A DNA stretch of 49,653 bases, from the NCBI GenBank assembly GCA_964352815.1, contig CAYGTO010000012.1:1-49653 (forward strand). The letters are read 5' to 3'. The notes below the pieces were generated by a model. That model did not search any database. It saw nothing but the letters and a program-made list of their open reading frames with translations, and had not been told where the DNA came from. Origin of the DNA: CAYGTO01 sp964352815 (GTDB lineage: Bacteria > Pseudomonadota > Alphaproteobacteria > Rickettsiales > UBA3002). The position numbers and the translations under genes were made by a program. Of this stretch, positions 41,625 to 49,561 are shown piece by piece; the stretch's first letter is position 1, and each line of letters starts with the position of its first letter.

Positions 41625-43880
41625 CTACTCCACATCCCCAAACGTATTACTCCGCGGGAATCCTGTCGGCGGAAGCTTGCCTACACCGCCGCGGTTCGCG
41701 AGCCATGGCATAATATCTTCTTCCGTGCGCACGCGGTCGCCCTTTCCGCCCATTTGCCAGCTTAAGCCTTCTTCCTTAGAAAAAACTTTTACGTCAGACA
41801 GTTTGGCTTCCTTATATTTCTGCAAGCTCACGCCCTGGCCCCGCTTCATGATAGGGACTTGGTCAAGCGGGAATACAATGAATTTCCGGTTTGTGCCAAC
41901 CACTGCGACATGGTCGCCCTCGGCAGGCGTACAAATGATCGCCTTATGGTCACCGCCCGGGTTGAGCACATTCTTGCCACCTTTGGTTGATGCAACCACT
42001 TCGCCCTCTTCTACCAGGAAGCCTTTGCCGGATTCGGAGGCGATCAACAGTTTGCGTTGTCCATGCTCGCTTGGGGTGTGGGCGATCATAGCGATGGGTT
42101 TTTGGTCATTGGGCATATCAATCATGAGCCGTAGCGGCTCACCCTGCCCCTTTGCGGCGGGGAGCCTGTCGCAGCCGAGGGTATAAAACCGGCCATCGGT
42201 CGCAAAAACCAGAAGCTTATCCGTCGTTTTGGCCTTCACTTGAAACAGCGGCCCATCGCCTTCTTTAAATTTCAAATCAGGCAACACATCATAATGGCCT
42301 TTAAATGCGCGTACCCAGCCCAGCTTCGAGCATACCACGGTGATCGGTTCTTTCTCGACAAATGCCTCTACAGAAATCACTTTAATGTCGCCAAGTTCAC
42401 CAAAGGCGGTACGGCGCGCGCCCAGCTCGGTTTTCTGGCCAAAGCGCTTCTTAATATCTTTAATTTCCTCAGAAATCTTTTCCCATCGCGCCTCTTCATT
42501 CTTCATCAACGCTTTCAGCGCTTTCTGCTCTGTGCTTAATTCCTTATGTTCACCTTTGATCTCCATCTCTTCAAGCCTACGAAGCTGACGCAGACGCATA
42601 TTCAGAATCGCCTCGACCTGCACTTCGGTGAGCTTGAATTTCTTCATCATTTTCGCTTTTGGTTCATCTTCTTCGCGGATGATTCGAATCACCTCATCGA
42701 GATTGAGGAAACAGACCAGCAAACCATCGAGAATCTCCAGGCGGCGCGCGATCTTTTCGAGGCGGAAATTCGTCCGGCGCACCAAAACCTCGTGGCGATG
42801 ATCGAGGAAGGACTGAAGAACCTCGCGCAGATTCATCACCCGCGGCACATTATCCGCCGAGAGAACGTTCAGGTTCATATTGAAGCGGGTTTCAAGGTCA
42901 GTGCTCTTGAACAAAGACGCCATGAGCATATCAGGATCGACGGTGCGCGATTTTGGCTCGAGCACAATGCGGATATCTTCGGCGGATTCATCGAGAATAT
43001 TACCCAGAAGCGGCAGTTTCTTCGCACGATACAGGTCAGCGATTTTCTCAATCAGCTTGGCTTTTTGCACCTGATAGGGGATTTCGGTGATAATAATTTG
43101 GTACATGCCGCGCGAGAATTCCTCTTTCTCCCACGTTGCGCGTACGCGGATCGACCCTTTTCCGGTTTCATAGGCATGCAATATGGTTGCATATGGCTCG
43201 ACAATGACGCCGCCGGTTGGGAAGTCTGGCCCTTGCACGTGTTTCATCAGTGAGGCAATCGTTGCTTCGGGGCTTTTAATCAGCTTTAGCAGCGCATCAC
43301 ACAGCTCACCGGCATTATGCGGCGGGATTGAAGTAGCCATCCCCACAGCGATACCTTCGGAGCCATTGGCGAGCAAGTTCGGGAACCCTGCTGGCATTAC
43401 CACCGGCTCTTCTTCTGAGCCATCATAGGTTGGGCGGAAATCCACGGTGTCTTGGTTCAACCCTTCCATCAGCGCAATTGCGACATCGGTCAGGCGGGCT
43501 TCGGTATACCGCATCGCCGCAGCGTTATCACCATCGACCGAGCCGAAGTTCCCCTGGCCCTCAACCAGCGGATAGCGCACCGCAAAGCCCTGCGCGAGGC
43601 GCACCATCGCGTCATAGACCGCCGTATCGCCATGCGGGTGGTATTTACCAATCACATCCCCGACCACGCGGGCACATTTTTTGAAGCCAGACGCCGGATC
43701 GAGTCGCAGCTGCATCATCGCATAAAGCAGCCGGCGGTGGACGGGCTTCAGCCCATCGCGCACATCGGGCAGCGAGCGCGCGGTAATCGTCGACATCGCA
43801 TAGGCAAGATAGCGTTCGCCAATCGCGTCTTTGAACGCGACATCATCAATTACAGCAAGTGCTTGGGGTTTTTTCGCCAT
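41625..43880 (-). CDS. parC: DNA topoisomerase IV subunit A
   Basis: 751 residues. Catalytic Tyr in AMRYTEARLTDVAIAL; RSLPDVRDGLKPVHRRLLYAM and the GYR breakage-reunion segment VVGDVIGKYHPHGDTAVYDAMVRLAQ. The length and the shortened C-terminal beta-propeller (about residues 495-750) fit ParC rather than GyrA. Decatenates daughter chromosomes together with ParE, which is not in this window. Confidence 0.94.
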   Translation of the reverse strand: MAKKPQALAVIDDVAFKDAIGERYLAYAMSTITARSLPDVRDGLKPVHRRLLYAMMQLRLDPASGFKKCARVVGDVIGKYHPHGDTAVYDAMVRLAQGFAVRYPLVEGQGNFGSVDGDNAAAMRYTEARLTDVAIALMEGLNQDTVDFRPTYDGSEEEPVVMPAGFPNLLANGSEGIAVGMATSIPPHNAGELCDALLKLIKSPEATIASLMKHVQGPDFPTGGVIVEPYATILHAYETGKGSIRVRATWEKEEFSRGMYQIIITEIPYQVQKAKLIEKIADLYRAKKLPLLGNILDESAEDIRIVLEPKSRTVDPDMLMASLFKSTDLETRFNMNLNVLSADNVPRVMNLREVLQSFLDHRHEVLVRRTNFRLEKIARRLEILDGLLVCFLNLDEVIRIIREEDEPKAKMMKKFKLTEVQVEAILNMRLRQLRRLEEMEIKGEHKELSTEQKALKALMKNEEARWEKISEEIKDIKKRFGQKTELGARRTAFGELGDIKVISVEAFVEKEPITVVCSKLGWVRAFKGHYDVLPDLKFKEGDGPLFQVKAKTTDKLLVFATDGRFYTLGCDRLPAAKGQGEPLRLMIDMPNDQKPIAMIAHTPSEHGQRKLLIASESGKGFLVEEGEVVASTKGGKNVLNPGGDHKAIICTPAEGDHVAVVGTNRKFIVFPLDQVPIMKRGQGVSLQKYKEAKLSDVKVFSKEEGLSWQMGGKGDRVRTEEDIMPWLANRGGVGKLPPTGFPRSNTFGDVE

Positions 43881-43978
43881 AGAGCTGTTTTATTAGGATT
43901 CCTGCGGTTTGCAAGAGGAAAACATTAACTATTCTTTAGTAAAATAGCGATATCATCCAGAATAATAGGGAGAATCTT

Positions 43979-44758
43979 GTGACACAGTTTCATAATCCAA
44001 GCGCGCCGGTCTTTGATCCTTCGTTTTATTACGACCTTGAGGATTATAACGATCCTTTCAGCCCAACGGGAATAGGTTGGAACACGAACTGCTTCGAGTA
44101 TGCGGTGGGTGGAAATCGTTTTCATGATTTAGCGGTGGCAGACCCAGGAAACGCAGCGGGCATCCTCGGGTTCGCTCTGGATAACAGAGGTTCAGCCTTT
44201 AAGAACAAATATGGCGCGGACGTGGCTATTTCTAGCGACAACTTAATTAGAGGCGCCGAAGCAGACGGTTTGCAGTATGTAGGTGATAACATAGATAATG
44301 AGAATATTCCTGACGGGTTTTACCTAGTTACGGCATACATTAAACAAGGAAAAGATTATCACTGGCTTAGACAAAATAGTGATGGCACTTGGAGTGGGAA
44401 AGATGGGCAGCAAGCGCCTTACCTAGTCACTCAAGATAACAGTAACATAACATATAATACTTGCGAGCCGGTGACTGAAGCTCCCGAGATGTTTGGTGAA
44501 TATAAGCGGGTTGGTTATTTTTTGGTACCTGCAGGAGGAATCGATGTTGGTTATGACGTCACTTTGGATCGGACATTTGAGGCAACTGGGATTAATTCTG
44601 AAGTTTTTCAGCAAGCTCTAGAAGCACTGCATAATCATACGCTGTCTACTGGTGAAACCGTTTTGGAATCAATGCGTGATCCTAGTAATTTTGACAATCC
44701 TGAAGTTGCTCAGGCGATAGCACAGTTCTTACAAGAGCGTGGAAGCCGAGAGTTATAA
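43979..44758 (+). CDS. Putative papain-fold cysteine hydrolase-like protein, unknown function
   Basis: 259 residues starting on GTG with a GGGAG site upstream. NTNCFEYAVGG contains Cys38, and GKDYHWLRQNSDGTWSGKDG contains His128. This Cys then His arrangement with the YHWxRQ-DGTWS pattern resembles a family of bacterial NlpC/P60-like or papain-fold proteins that I recall with YHWYRQ-DGTWSHKPG. Catalytic function is inference; the third residue is not obvious. No signal peptide. Its neighbours (parC, acpS) give no functional hint. Likely a secreted or wall-related enzyme. Confidence 0.62.
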   Translation: MTQFHNPSAPVFDPSFYYDLEDYNDPFSPTGIGWNTNCFEYAVGGNRFHDLAVADPGNAAGILGFALDNRGSAFKNKYGADVAISSDNLIRGAEADGLQYVGDNIDNENIPDGFYLVTAYIKQGKDYHWLRQNSDGTWSGKDGQQAPYLVTQDNSNITYNTCEPVTEAPEMFGEYKRVGYFLVPAGGIDVGYDVTLDRTFEATGINSEVFQQALEALHNHTLSTGETVLESMRDPSNFDNPEVAQAIAQFLQERGSREL

Positions 44759-44759
44759 T

Positions 44760-45164
44760 TTAAATAACCTCAATCACCACAAAAGCCTGCGCGTAGGGGT
44801 GTTCATCGGTCATGGTGAGGTGGATGTGGGCGTTTTTATTGCCGGATAAGCGTTTTAGGGCTTCCAATGCCCCGCCTCTCAACTGCAGGGCGGGTTTGCC
44901 GGTCGGTAGGTTGACCACCTCCATATCCTTCCAAAACACGCCTTGCGAAAAGCCTGTGCCGAGGGCTTTGGTGCACGCCTCTTTGGCGGCGAAGCGTTTG
45001 GCATAGGTCGCAGCCACCGAGTTATGGCCTTTGTGCGACCGGCCTCGCGCTTTCGCAATCTCGCCTTCGGTAAAGCAGCGCCGCTCGAAGCGTTCACCAA
45101 AGCGCGTAAGCGAGGCTTCAATCCGCCGAATGTCGCAGAGATCGCTGCCTAAACCAATGATCAT
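44760..45164 (-). CDS. acpS: Holo-[acyl-carrier-protein] synthase
   Basis: 134 residues from MIIGLGSDLCDIRRIEASL, with AKRFAAKEACTKALGTGF, the two conserved motifs binding Mg and CoA. Transfers 4'-phosphopantetheine to ACP. The upstream ATG at 45221 lies in repeat R5 and is rejected. The pdxJ-acpS order is usual. Confidence 0.95.
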   Translation of the reverse strand: MIIGLGSDLCDIRRIEASLTRFGERFERRCFTEGEIAKARGRSHKGHNSVAATYAKRFAAKEACTKALGTGFSQGVFWKDMEVVNLPTGKPALQLRGGALEALKRLSGNKNAHIHLTMTDEHPYAQAFVVIEVI

Positions 45165-45176
45165 AGTTACCTTCCT

Positions 45177-45360
45177 GTCATTGCCACGGTAAGCGAGCAG
45201 TAGGCGAGCACATCCAGGCAATCCATTATCATGATGTCAGTAGACATCATGATAAATAGAATTGTCTACTGACAATTCTATTCTGGATCCCCGGGCTCTT
45301 TTGTCTTCCTCCTACGCTAAAGCTTCGGAGGGCAGGTCTGACAAAAGCCCCGAGGATGAC
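45177..45360 (-). repeat. Family A composite hairpin repeat, copy R5 with nested insertion
   Basis: It begins GTCATTGCCACGG and ends CCGAGGATGAC. A perfect 12-bp stem with loop CAGTAG is at 45226-45255, and a perfect 10-bp stem with loop CTACTG at 45256-45281. The third hairpin (CTTTTGTC 45298-45305 with GACAAAAG 45340-45347) has a 34-base loop holding a second palindromic sequence (CCTCCTACGCTAAAGC...GGAGG). Confidence 0.88.
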
Positions 45361-45364
45361 AGCA

Positions 45365-46090
45365 TTAGGAACGAGCCCCTTCCATCAACGCCAGCATCTT
45401 CTTTACCGCCGCATCCATGCCAACATACATCGCCTCGCCCATCAAGAAATGACCGATATTCAGCTCGATCATTTCAGGAATGGTCGCGATAGGCCGCACC
45501 GTATCATAGGTGAGGCCATGACCCGCATGGACCTCAATACCTAGGGAGTGTGCGTGCGTTGCGGCATGCCGAATACGCTCTAGTTCCTCTCGCTGTGCAT
45601 CGCCTTCACGTTCGCAGTAAGCACCGGTGTGCAGCTCAACAATATCTGCGCCGACTTCCTTCGCGGCGTCAATTTGCAGCTCATCGGGGTCGATGAAGAG
45701 GGAAACCCGAATCCCTGCCTCGCGAAGGGGGCGGCAAAATTCGATCAGATAATCGAGATTTCCCGCAACATTAAGACCACCCTCAGTCGTCAATTCTTCG
45801 CGCTTTTCTGGGACCAGGCAACATGCATTTGGCTGTAATTCCAGCGCCAGCGCCTGCATTTCTTCGGTAGCGGCCATTTCAAAATTCAGTGGGAGTGGCA
45901 CTTCTGCTTGAAGCCGAAATATGTCAGCATCTTTAATATGGCGACGATCTTCGCGCAGATGGGCGGTGATACCATGCGCTCCAGCCTTTCCTGCAACTTG
46001 CGCAGCACGCACCGGATCGGGATGTACCCCGCCGCGCGCATTACGCACCGTAGCCACATGGTCAATATTTACGCCTAAACGAATCGTCAT
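45365..46090 (-). CDS. pdxJ: Pyridoxine 5'-phosphate synthase PdxJ
   Basis: 241 residues. LGVNIDHVATVRNARGGVHPDPVRAA at the start, ITAHLREDRRHI, VELHTGAYCE and GHGLTYDTV are the conserved phosphate and substrate sites. Final step of pyridoxine phosphate synthesis, together with PdxA. Upstream of acpS in one minus-strand unit interrupted by R5. Confidence 0.96.
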   Translation of the reverse strand: MTIRLGVNIDHVATVRNARGGVHPDPVRAAQVAGKAGAHGITAHLREDRRHIKDADIFRLQAEVPLPLNFEMAATEEMQALALELQPNACCLVPEKREELTTEGGLNVAGNLDYLIEFCRPLREAGIRVSLFIDPDELQIDAAKEVGADIVELHTGAYCEREGDAQREELERIRHAATHAHSLGIEVHAGHGLTYDTVRPIATIPEMIELNIGHFLMGEAMYVGMDAAVKKMLALMEGARS

Positions 46091-46105
46091 GAGGGTATTC
46101 CCTAC

Positions 46106-46178
46106 GTCATTTCGAACATGAGCGTAGCGAATGGAGAAACCGTAGACCTCTCCGCAGCAAAGCTGCGTTCGAGATGAC
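46106..46178. repeat. Dispersed repeat, family C copy 2
   Basis: It begins GTCATTTCGAACATGAGCG and ends GTTCGAGATGAC, and matches the family C element at 489-593 in inverse orientation. It lies between rpoZ and pdxJ. Confidence 0.7.
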
Positions 46179-46184
46179 TATAAA

Positions 46185-46565
46185 TCAGTCTTCCACTTCG
46201 ATATTATCTTCGATAAAGGACATACCAGTATATCGCTGCTCAGGCTCTTCCTGAGAATAGCTTTGTGCTTCTGAGAATGCTTCTGATGACTGATCCGCTA
46301 GGCTCGGCACACCATCCTCTTGTTCACCGTGATCGAAATACTGATGCTTTTGATAGCTTTGCGTCATCTCTTCCTGAATCACTTCAAGATCGATCGACTG
46401 AGCGGCAATCTCCCGTAGCGACACAACGGAATCCTTATCATTGTCACGATCAAGCGTGAGCGGCACTCCCGTAGCGATTTGCTTGGCGCGTTGCGCCGCC
46501 AGAATGACCAAATCAAAGCGGTTAGGGATTTCGCGAATACAATCTTCTACGGTGACACGTGCCAT
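46185..46565 (-). CDS. rpoZ: DNA-directed RNA polymerase omega subunit
   Basis: 126 residues from MARVTVEDCIREIPNRFDLV, with AAQRAKQIATG, the standard omega core; a long acidic Gln/Glu/Ser-rich C-terminal tail follows. An AGGAGA site precedes the ATG. The upstream ATG at 46670 reads through a repeat and is rejected. Confidence 0.95.
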   Translation of the reverse strand: MARVTVEDCIREIPNRFDLVILAAQRAKQIATGVPLTLDRDNDKDSVVSLREIAAQSIDLEVIQEEMTQSYQKHQYFDHGEQEDGVPSLADQSSEAFSEAQSYSQEEPEQRYTGMSFIEDNIEVED

Positions 46566-46643
46566 GGATTCTCCTGATATAGAAATTAATAATCGTGGAG
46601 TTATACGCGCTTTGAGGGGGAATGCAAGTGTTTCCTTGCATGT

Positions 46644-46754
46644 GTCATCCCCGTGAAAACGGGGAACCACTGTATCCCAGAGACGTGGTTGCTTGGATTA
46701 GATTAGCTTCGCTGGTCTCCACTCCGTTCCGGCTCCGGCTTCCACGGGGATGAC
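46644..46754. repeat. Dispersed repeat, family H
   Basis: GTCATCCCCGTGAAAACGGGG at the left and TTCCACGGGGATGAC at the right, with GGTTGCTTGGATTAGATTAG in the centre. Ends again GTCAT/ATGAC. Between rpoZ and lipA. Single copy here. Confidence 0.6.
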
Positions 46755-46808
46755 GATAAAGAAGAACAAAACACTGGATATTGTATGGTTAGTCGCTACA
46801 TTTAGTAT

Positions 46809-47744
46809 ATGACTAACGTTCAAAACATCCGCAAAGACAGCAAAGCACCGCTCCCGAAGCCGGAGTGGATTAAGGTCAAAGCGCCGGTCAGTAAGGGATA
46901 CAAGGCAACGCGTGATTTGATGCGTAAGCAGAAGCTGAACACGGTGTGCGAAGAAGCGGCCTGCCCGAATATTGGCGAATGTTGGAGCAAGGGCCATGCG
47001 ACGGTGATGATTCTGGGCTCAGTTTGCACTCGTGCCTGCGCGTTTTGTAATATTCAAACTGGCCGACCTGACCTGCTCGATCCGCATGAACCGGATAACC
47101 TCGCGAAGGCGGTGGGTGAGCTGGGCCTGTCGCATGTGGTAATTACCTCCGTTGACCGCGATGATCTCGAAGATGGCGGCGCAGAGCATTTCGCGCGCTG
47201 TATCACCAAACTACGCCTTACCGCGCCGGACACAACGGTCGAGATTTTAACCCCTGATTTTCAGAAAAAAGACGGCGCGATTGAAACCGTCGTAAAATCG
47301 AAGCCTGATGTGTATAATCACAATATTGAAACCGTCCCACGGCTATATAAGACGATCCGCCCCGGCGCGCGCTATTTCCATTCGCTCTTTCTGCTCAAGC
47401 GTGTGAAGGAGCTGGATCCGTCCATGTTCACCAAATCAGGCCTGATGGTTGGTTTAGGGGAGTCAAAAGACGAAGTGCTGCAAGTGATGGATGATCTGCG
47501 TAGTGCGGATGTCGATTTTATCACGATTGGCCAATATCTTCAGCCCACCCCGCGTCACGCCCCAGTAGAGCGCTTCGTTACGCCCGACGAGTTCAAATAT
47601 TATGAGCGCATGGCCAAGGCGAAGGGCTTTTTAATGGTGGCGTCCAGCCCCCTCACCCGTTCATCCTACCATGCGGGGGATGACTTTGAGCAAATGCGCA
47701 ATAACCGCGAAGCGCAGCTCAAAGCTCAATTAGTAGATGGCTGA
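46809..47744 (+). CDS. lipA: Lipoyl synthase LipA
   Basis: Radical SAM enzyme that inserts sulfur into octanoyl-E2/H proteins. 311 residues. Auxiliary cluster motif CEEAACPNIGEC; radical SAM motif CTRACAFC; SSPLTRSSYHAGDDF at the C-terminus, with the terminal Ser ligand. Precedes the ratA-like gene, the usual order. Confidence 0.96.
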   Translation: MTNVQNIRKDSKAPLPKPEWIKVKAPVSKGYKATRDLMRKQKLNTVCEEAACPNIGECWSKGHATVMILGSVCTRACAFCNIQTGRPDLLDPHEPDNLAKAVGELGLSHVVITSVDRDDLEDGGAEHFARCITKLRLTAPDTTVEILTPDFQKKDGAIETVVKSKPDVYNHNIETVPRLYKTIRPGARYFHSLFLLKRVKELDPSMFTKSGLMVGLGESKDEVLQVMDDLRSADVDFITIGQYLQPTPRHAPVERFVTPDEFKYYERMAKAKGFLMVASSPLTRSSYHAGDDFEQMRNNREAQLKAQLVDG

Positions 47745-48259
47745 GCGCCTAATTCTCGTTTAATCGCAACCAGTTGATCGTGCGCATGCTGCGGCACGAC
47801 TATGCCGTTACGCTCCATCTGCTTTATCGTCTGGCTTATTTGATCATACAATGCCCTACGTTTTTTTAGCTCATCTTCCTTTGCTAAAGCTTGATCAGTT
47901 AGGCTTTCGCATGGGGGGCTGTCAGTAGAGAGGTTAATACTGCCGGCCAAATTAGGTATAGTCACTAAGGGAATCAGCGGTATAGAAGCAAGCAGCGTGT
48001 CACATTCCGGTTGTAATTCCATGCGTGCTGTAATGAATGGGACGAGTCGTTTCAGACCAGAGTGGTAAAAGCGCTCTGCTTGTTCAATCTGCCCCACTTG
48101 GCAGAATTCCAATGTTTTATCGATAATTTGCTGAGAATATTGATCCGCAGCACTCACAATCGCTTGATCCACCGGCTGATACAGCCCTGGGCAATCCGCG
48201 TCGAGTGCCTGCGCGTTCACCGCTACCATCACTATGAAACACCCAATTATATATCTCAT
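47726..48259 (-). CDS. Small exported protein of unknown function
   Basis: 177 residues. Signal peptide MRYIIGCFIVMVAVNAQA followed by LDADCPGLYQ. Four cysteines remain in the mature part (two near 22 and 51, two near 86 and 116), suggesting disulfides. The C-terminal third is helical, KKRRALYDQISQTIKQMER. Not recognised. It converges on lipA with a 19-base overlap, and is divergent from the ratA-like gene. Confidence 0.72.
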   Translation of the reverse strand: MRYIIGCFIVMVAVNAQALDADCPGLYQPVDQAIVSAADQYSQQIIDKTLEFCQVGQIEQAERFYHSGLKRLVPFITARMELQPECDTLLASIPLIPLVTIPNLAGSINLSTDSPPCESLTDQALAKEDELKKRRALYDQISQTIKQMERNGIVVPQHAHDQLVAIKRELGAQPSTN

Positions 48260-48332
48260 ACACAGATCCCTTTGTGGAATAGACGCTCTTTCTCCTACAT
48301 GCGCGTAGGACTTTTGCAGTATAACACACCCT

Positions 48333-48800
48333 ATGGAATCGCATAGTGAAACCAAACATTTTCCTTATACTATTGAGCAGCTTTATACGCTGGTCGCGGA
48401 TGTCGAACGCTATCCGGAGTTTATTCCATGGTGCCAGGCAATTCGAATTTTGAAGCGTGACCCAGAGGGACAATGGCTGGAAGCACAGATGATAATTGGC
48501 TTTAAAGGGATTAAGGAGTCGTACACCTCGCGGGTGAGTATGACCCCGCCCGATTCCACCAATGGTGATGCAAAAATTGAAGTCAGGCTTGTCTCTGGCC
48601 CTTTCTCCGTGCTCAATAATGATTGGCACTTCATCGCAGAAGAGAAAGGCTCTCGCATTGAGTTTATGATCGAATTCGCCTTTGCGAGCAAAACCCTTGA
48701 GAAACTGTTGGGGCTATTCTTTCACCGCGCCGTCGAAAAACTGGTCGCGGCCTTTTCAGAGCGTGCAGATGCGCTTTATGGCGACAAAAACGCCATGTAA
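48333..48800 (+). CDS. RatA / COQ10 family SRPBCC protein
   Basis: 155 residues. START-like (polyketide cyclase) fold seen from FPYTIEQLYTLVADVERYPEFIPWCQ, FKGIKESYTSRV, and LFFHRAVEKLVAAFSERA. Bacterial relatives include RatA and the ubiquinone-binding Coq10; function here is not known. Follows lipA as in many Proteobacteria. Confidence 0.9.
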   Translation: MESHSETKHFPYTIEQLYTLVADVERYPEFIPWCQAIRILKRDPEGQWLEAQMIIGFKGIKESYTSRVSMTPPDSTNGDAKIEVRLVSGPFSVLNNDWHFIAEEKGSRIEFMIEFAFASKTLEKLLGLFFHRAVEKLVAAFSERADALYGDKNAM

Positions 48801-48808
48801 CTTAATGA

Positions 48809-48837
48809 TTGAAATTTTTTACTAATTAGCGTAAACC
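48809..48837 (+). promoter_or_regulatory. Possible promoter of the cold shock gene
   Basis: TTGAAA (48809-48814), 17-base spacer, TAAACC (48832-48837), giving a leader of about 120 bases. The -10 box is poor. Confidence 0.25.
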
Positions 48838-48884
48838 ACTGAATAAGTTTTCTGCCTACTCTTCGAGTCGTTACCGTACGTGAT

Positions 48885-48922
48885 GAGAGTAAGGGGGATA
48901 TGCTAGGTGGCATATGCCTCTC
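48885..48922 (+). promoter_or_regulatory. Leader hairpin of the cold shock mRNA
   Basis: GAGAG/CTCTC as outer pairs and ATATGC/GCATAT around TAGGTG form a stem-loop in the leader before the ribosome binding site AAGGAG. Long structured leaders that refold with temperature are known for cspA in E. coli; a thermosensor role here is inference. Confidence 0.35.
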
Positions 48923-48964
48923 AAGAATACTTGCGTACAGATAATGCTAACTAAGGAGATTATG

Positions 48965-49177
48965 ATGGCTACAGGTACAGTAAAATGGTTTAACCCTACC
49001 AAAGGGTTCGGTTTCATTCAACCAGATGAGAGTGGTGATGACGTGTTCGTTCATCGCAGTGCAGTGGAAGCTGCTGGCTTGCACGGTTTGGATGAAGGCC
49101 AGAAAGTGGCGTATGAGCTTGAAGAGAGCCGCGGTAAAATGTCTGCGGGCAAACTTTCGCTCGTTGACGCTGCCTAG
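48965..49177 (+). CDS. Cold shock protein (CspA family)
   Basis: 70 residues, one cold shock domain: GTVKWFNPTKGFGFIQPD (RNP1) and DVFVHRSAVE (RNP2). RNA chaperone. Start MATGTVKWF, six bases after AAGGAG; the ATG three bases earlier is also possible. A terminator follows at 49197-49226. Confidence 0.96.
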   Translation: MATGTVKWFNPTKGFGFIQPDESGDDVFVHRSAVEAAGLHGLDEGQKVAYELEESRGKMSAGKLSLVDAA

Positions 49178-49196
49178 TTTCAGCTGATATCAGAAG

Positions 49197-49226
49197 AAAA
49201 GGCTGCCGAAAGGTGGCCTTTTTTTA
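49197..49226 (+). terminator. Rho-independent terminator of the cold shock gene
   Basis: AAAAGGCTGCC, tetraloop GAAA, GGTGGCCTTTT; the stem has two G-U pairs and is followed by further Ts. Confidence 0.9.
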
Positions 49227-49278
49227 TTGGGTTTGACGCCATACGCTTTCCTATTTATTAATACGCATTCATTGAGTG

Positions 49279-49296
49279 TGGAGAGGTGGCCGAGTG
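49279..49296 (+). repeat. tRNA-Ser 5'-end fragment (duplicate)
   Basis: TGGAGAGGTGGCCGAGTG repeats the first 17 bases of tRNA-Ser (with one preceding base) 92 bases upstream; the following sequence then diverges. Confidence 0.7.
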
Positions 49297-49371
49297 CTTG
49301 TCGCGAAGTGCGCAGCACGTGCGACCATGAAAAACATAGCCACGGTTCTCCGGGGTTGTGGTGAGATATAT

Positions 49372-49461
49372 GGAGAGGTGGCCGAGTGGCTTAAGGCGCA
49401 CGCTTGGAAAGCGTGTTTACTAGCAATAGTAACGTGGGTTCGAATCCCATCCTCTCCGCCA
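49372..49461 (+). tRNA. tRNA-Ser (GGA)
   Basis: Acceptor GGAGAGG/CCTCTCC, D-arm GCCGAGTGGCTTAAGGC, anticodon stem CACGC/GCGTG with loop TTGGAAA, variable arm TTTACTAGCAATAGTAAC, T-arm GTGGGTTCGAATCCCAT. GCCA ends the gene with encoded CCA. 90 bases. Anticodon GGA reads UCC/UCU. Confidence 0.97.
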
Positions 49462-49510
49462 TTTATTATTTTAGGGATAAACGCAAACACGCGCCCCTAA
49501 AATGATAAAT
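49461..49510. other. Strong hairpin directly after tRNA-Ser
   Basis: ATTTATTATTTTAGGG (49461-49476) pairs with CCCTAAAATGATAAAT (49495-49510): 16 pairs, one of them G-U. The left arm starts at the last base of the tRNA. It may act in transcription end or tRNA 3' processing. Confidence 0.5.
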
Positions 49511-49561
49511 AATGAGATAGTTGGGATGAGAGCGCAGTTCGAGCCGAACGGTAACCGCCGC

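Noticed and set aside
42546..43253. Long open frame (235 codons) on the plus strand
   Set aside because: It lies entirely antisense to parC, has no ribosome binding site, and its translation has no recognisable family; it follows from parC codon bias.
45262..45492. Frame encoding SSSYAKASEG and similar
   Set aside because: It reads through repeat R5 and its nested palindrome into the 3' end of pdxJ; repeat-derived, no ribosome binding site.
46566..46670. N-terminal extension of rpoZ
   Set aside because: The added 35 residues come from a repeat; the family start MARVTVEDC has an AGGAGA site.
49269..49490. Frame antisense to tRNA-Ser
   Set aside because: The peptide (GEDGIRTHVTIAS) is the well-known spurious translation of a tRNA-Ser complement.
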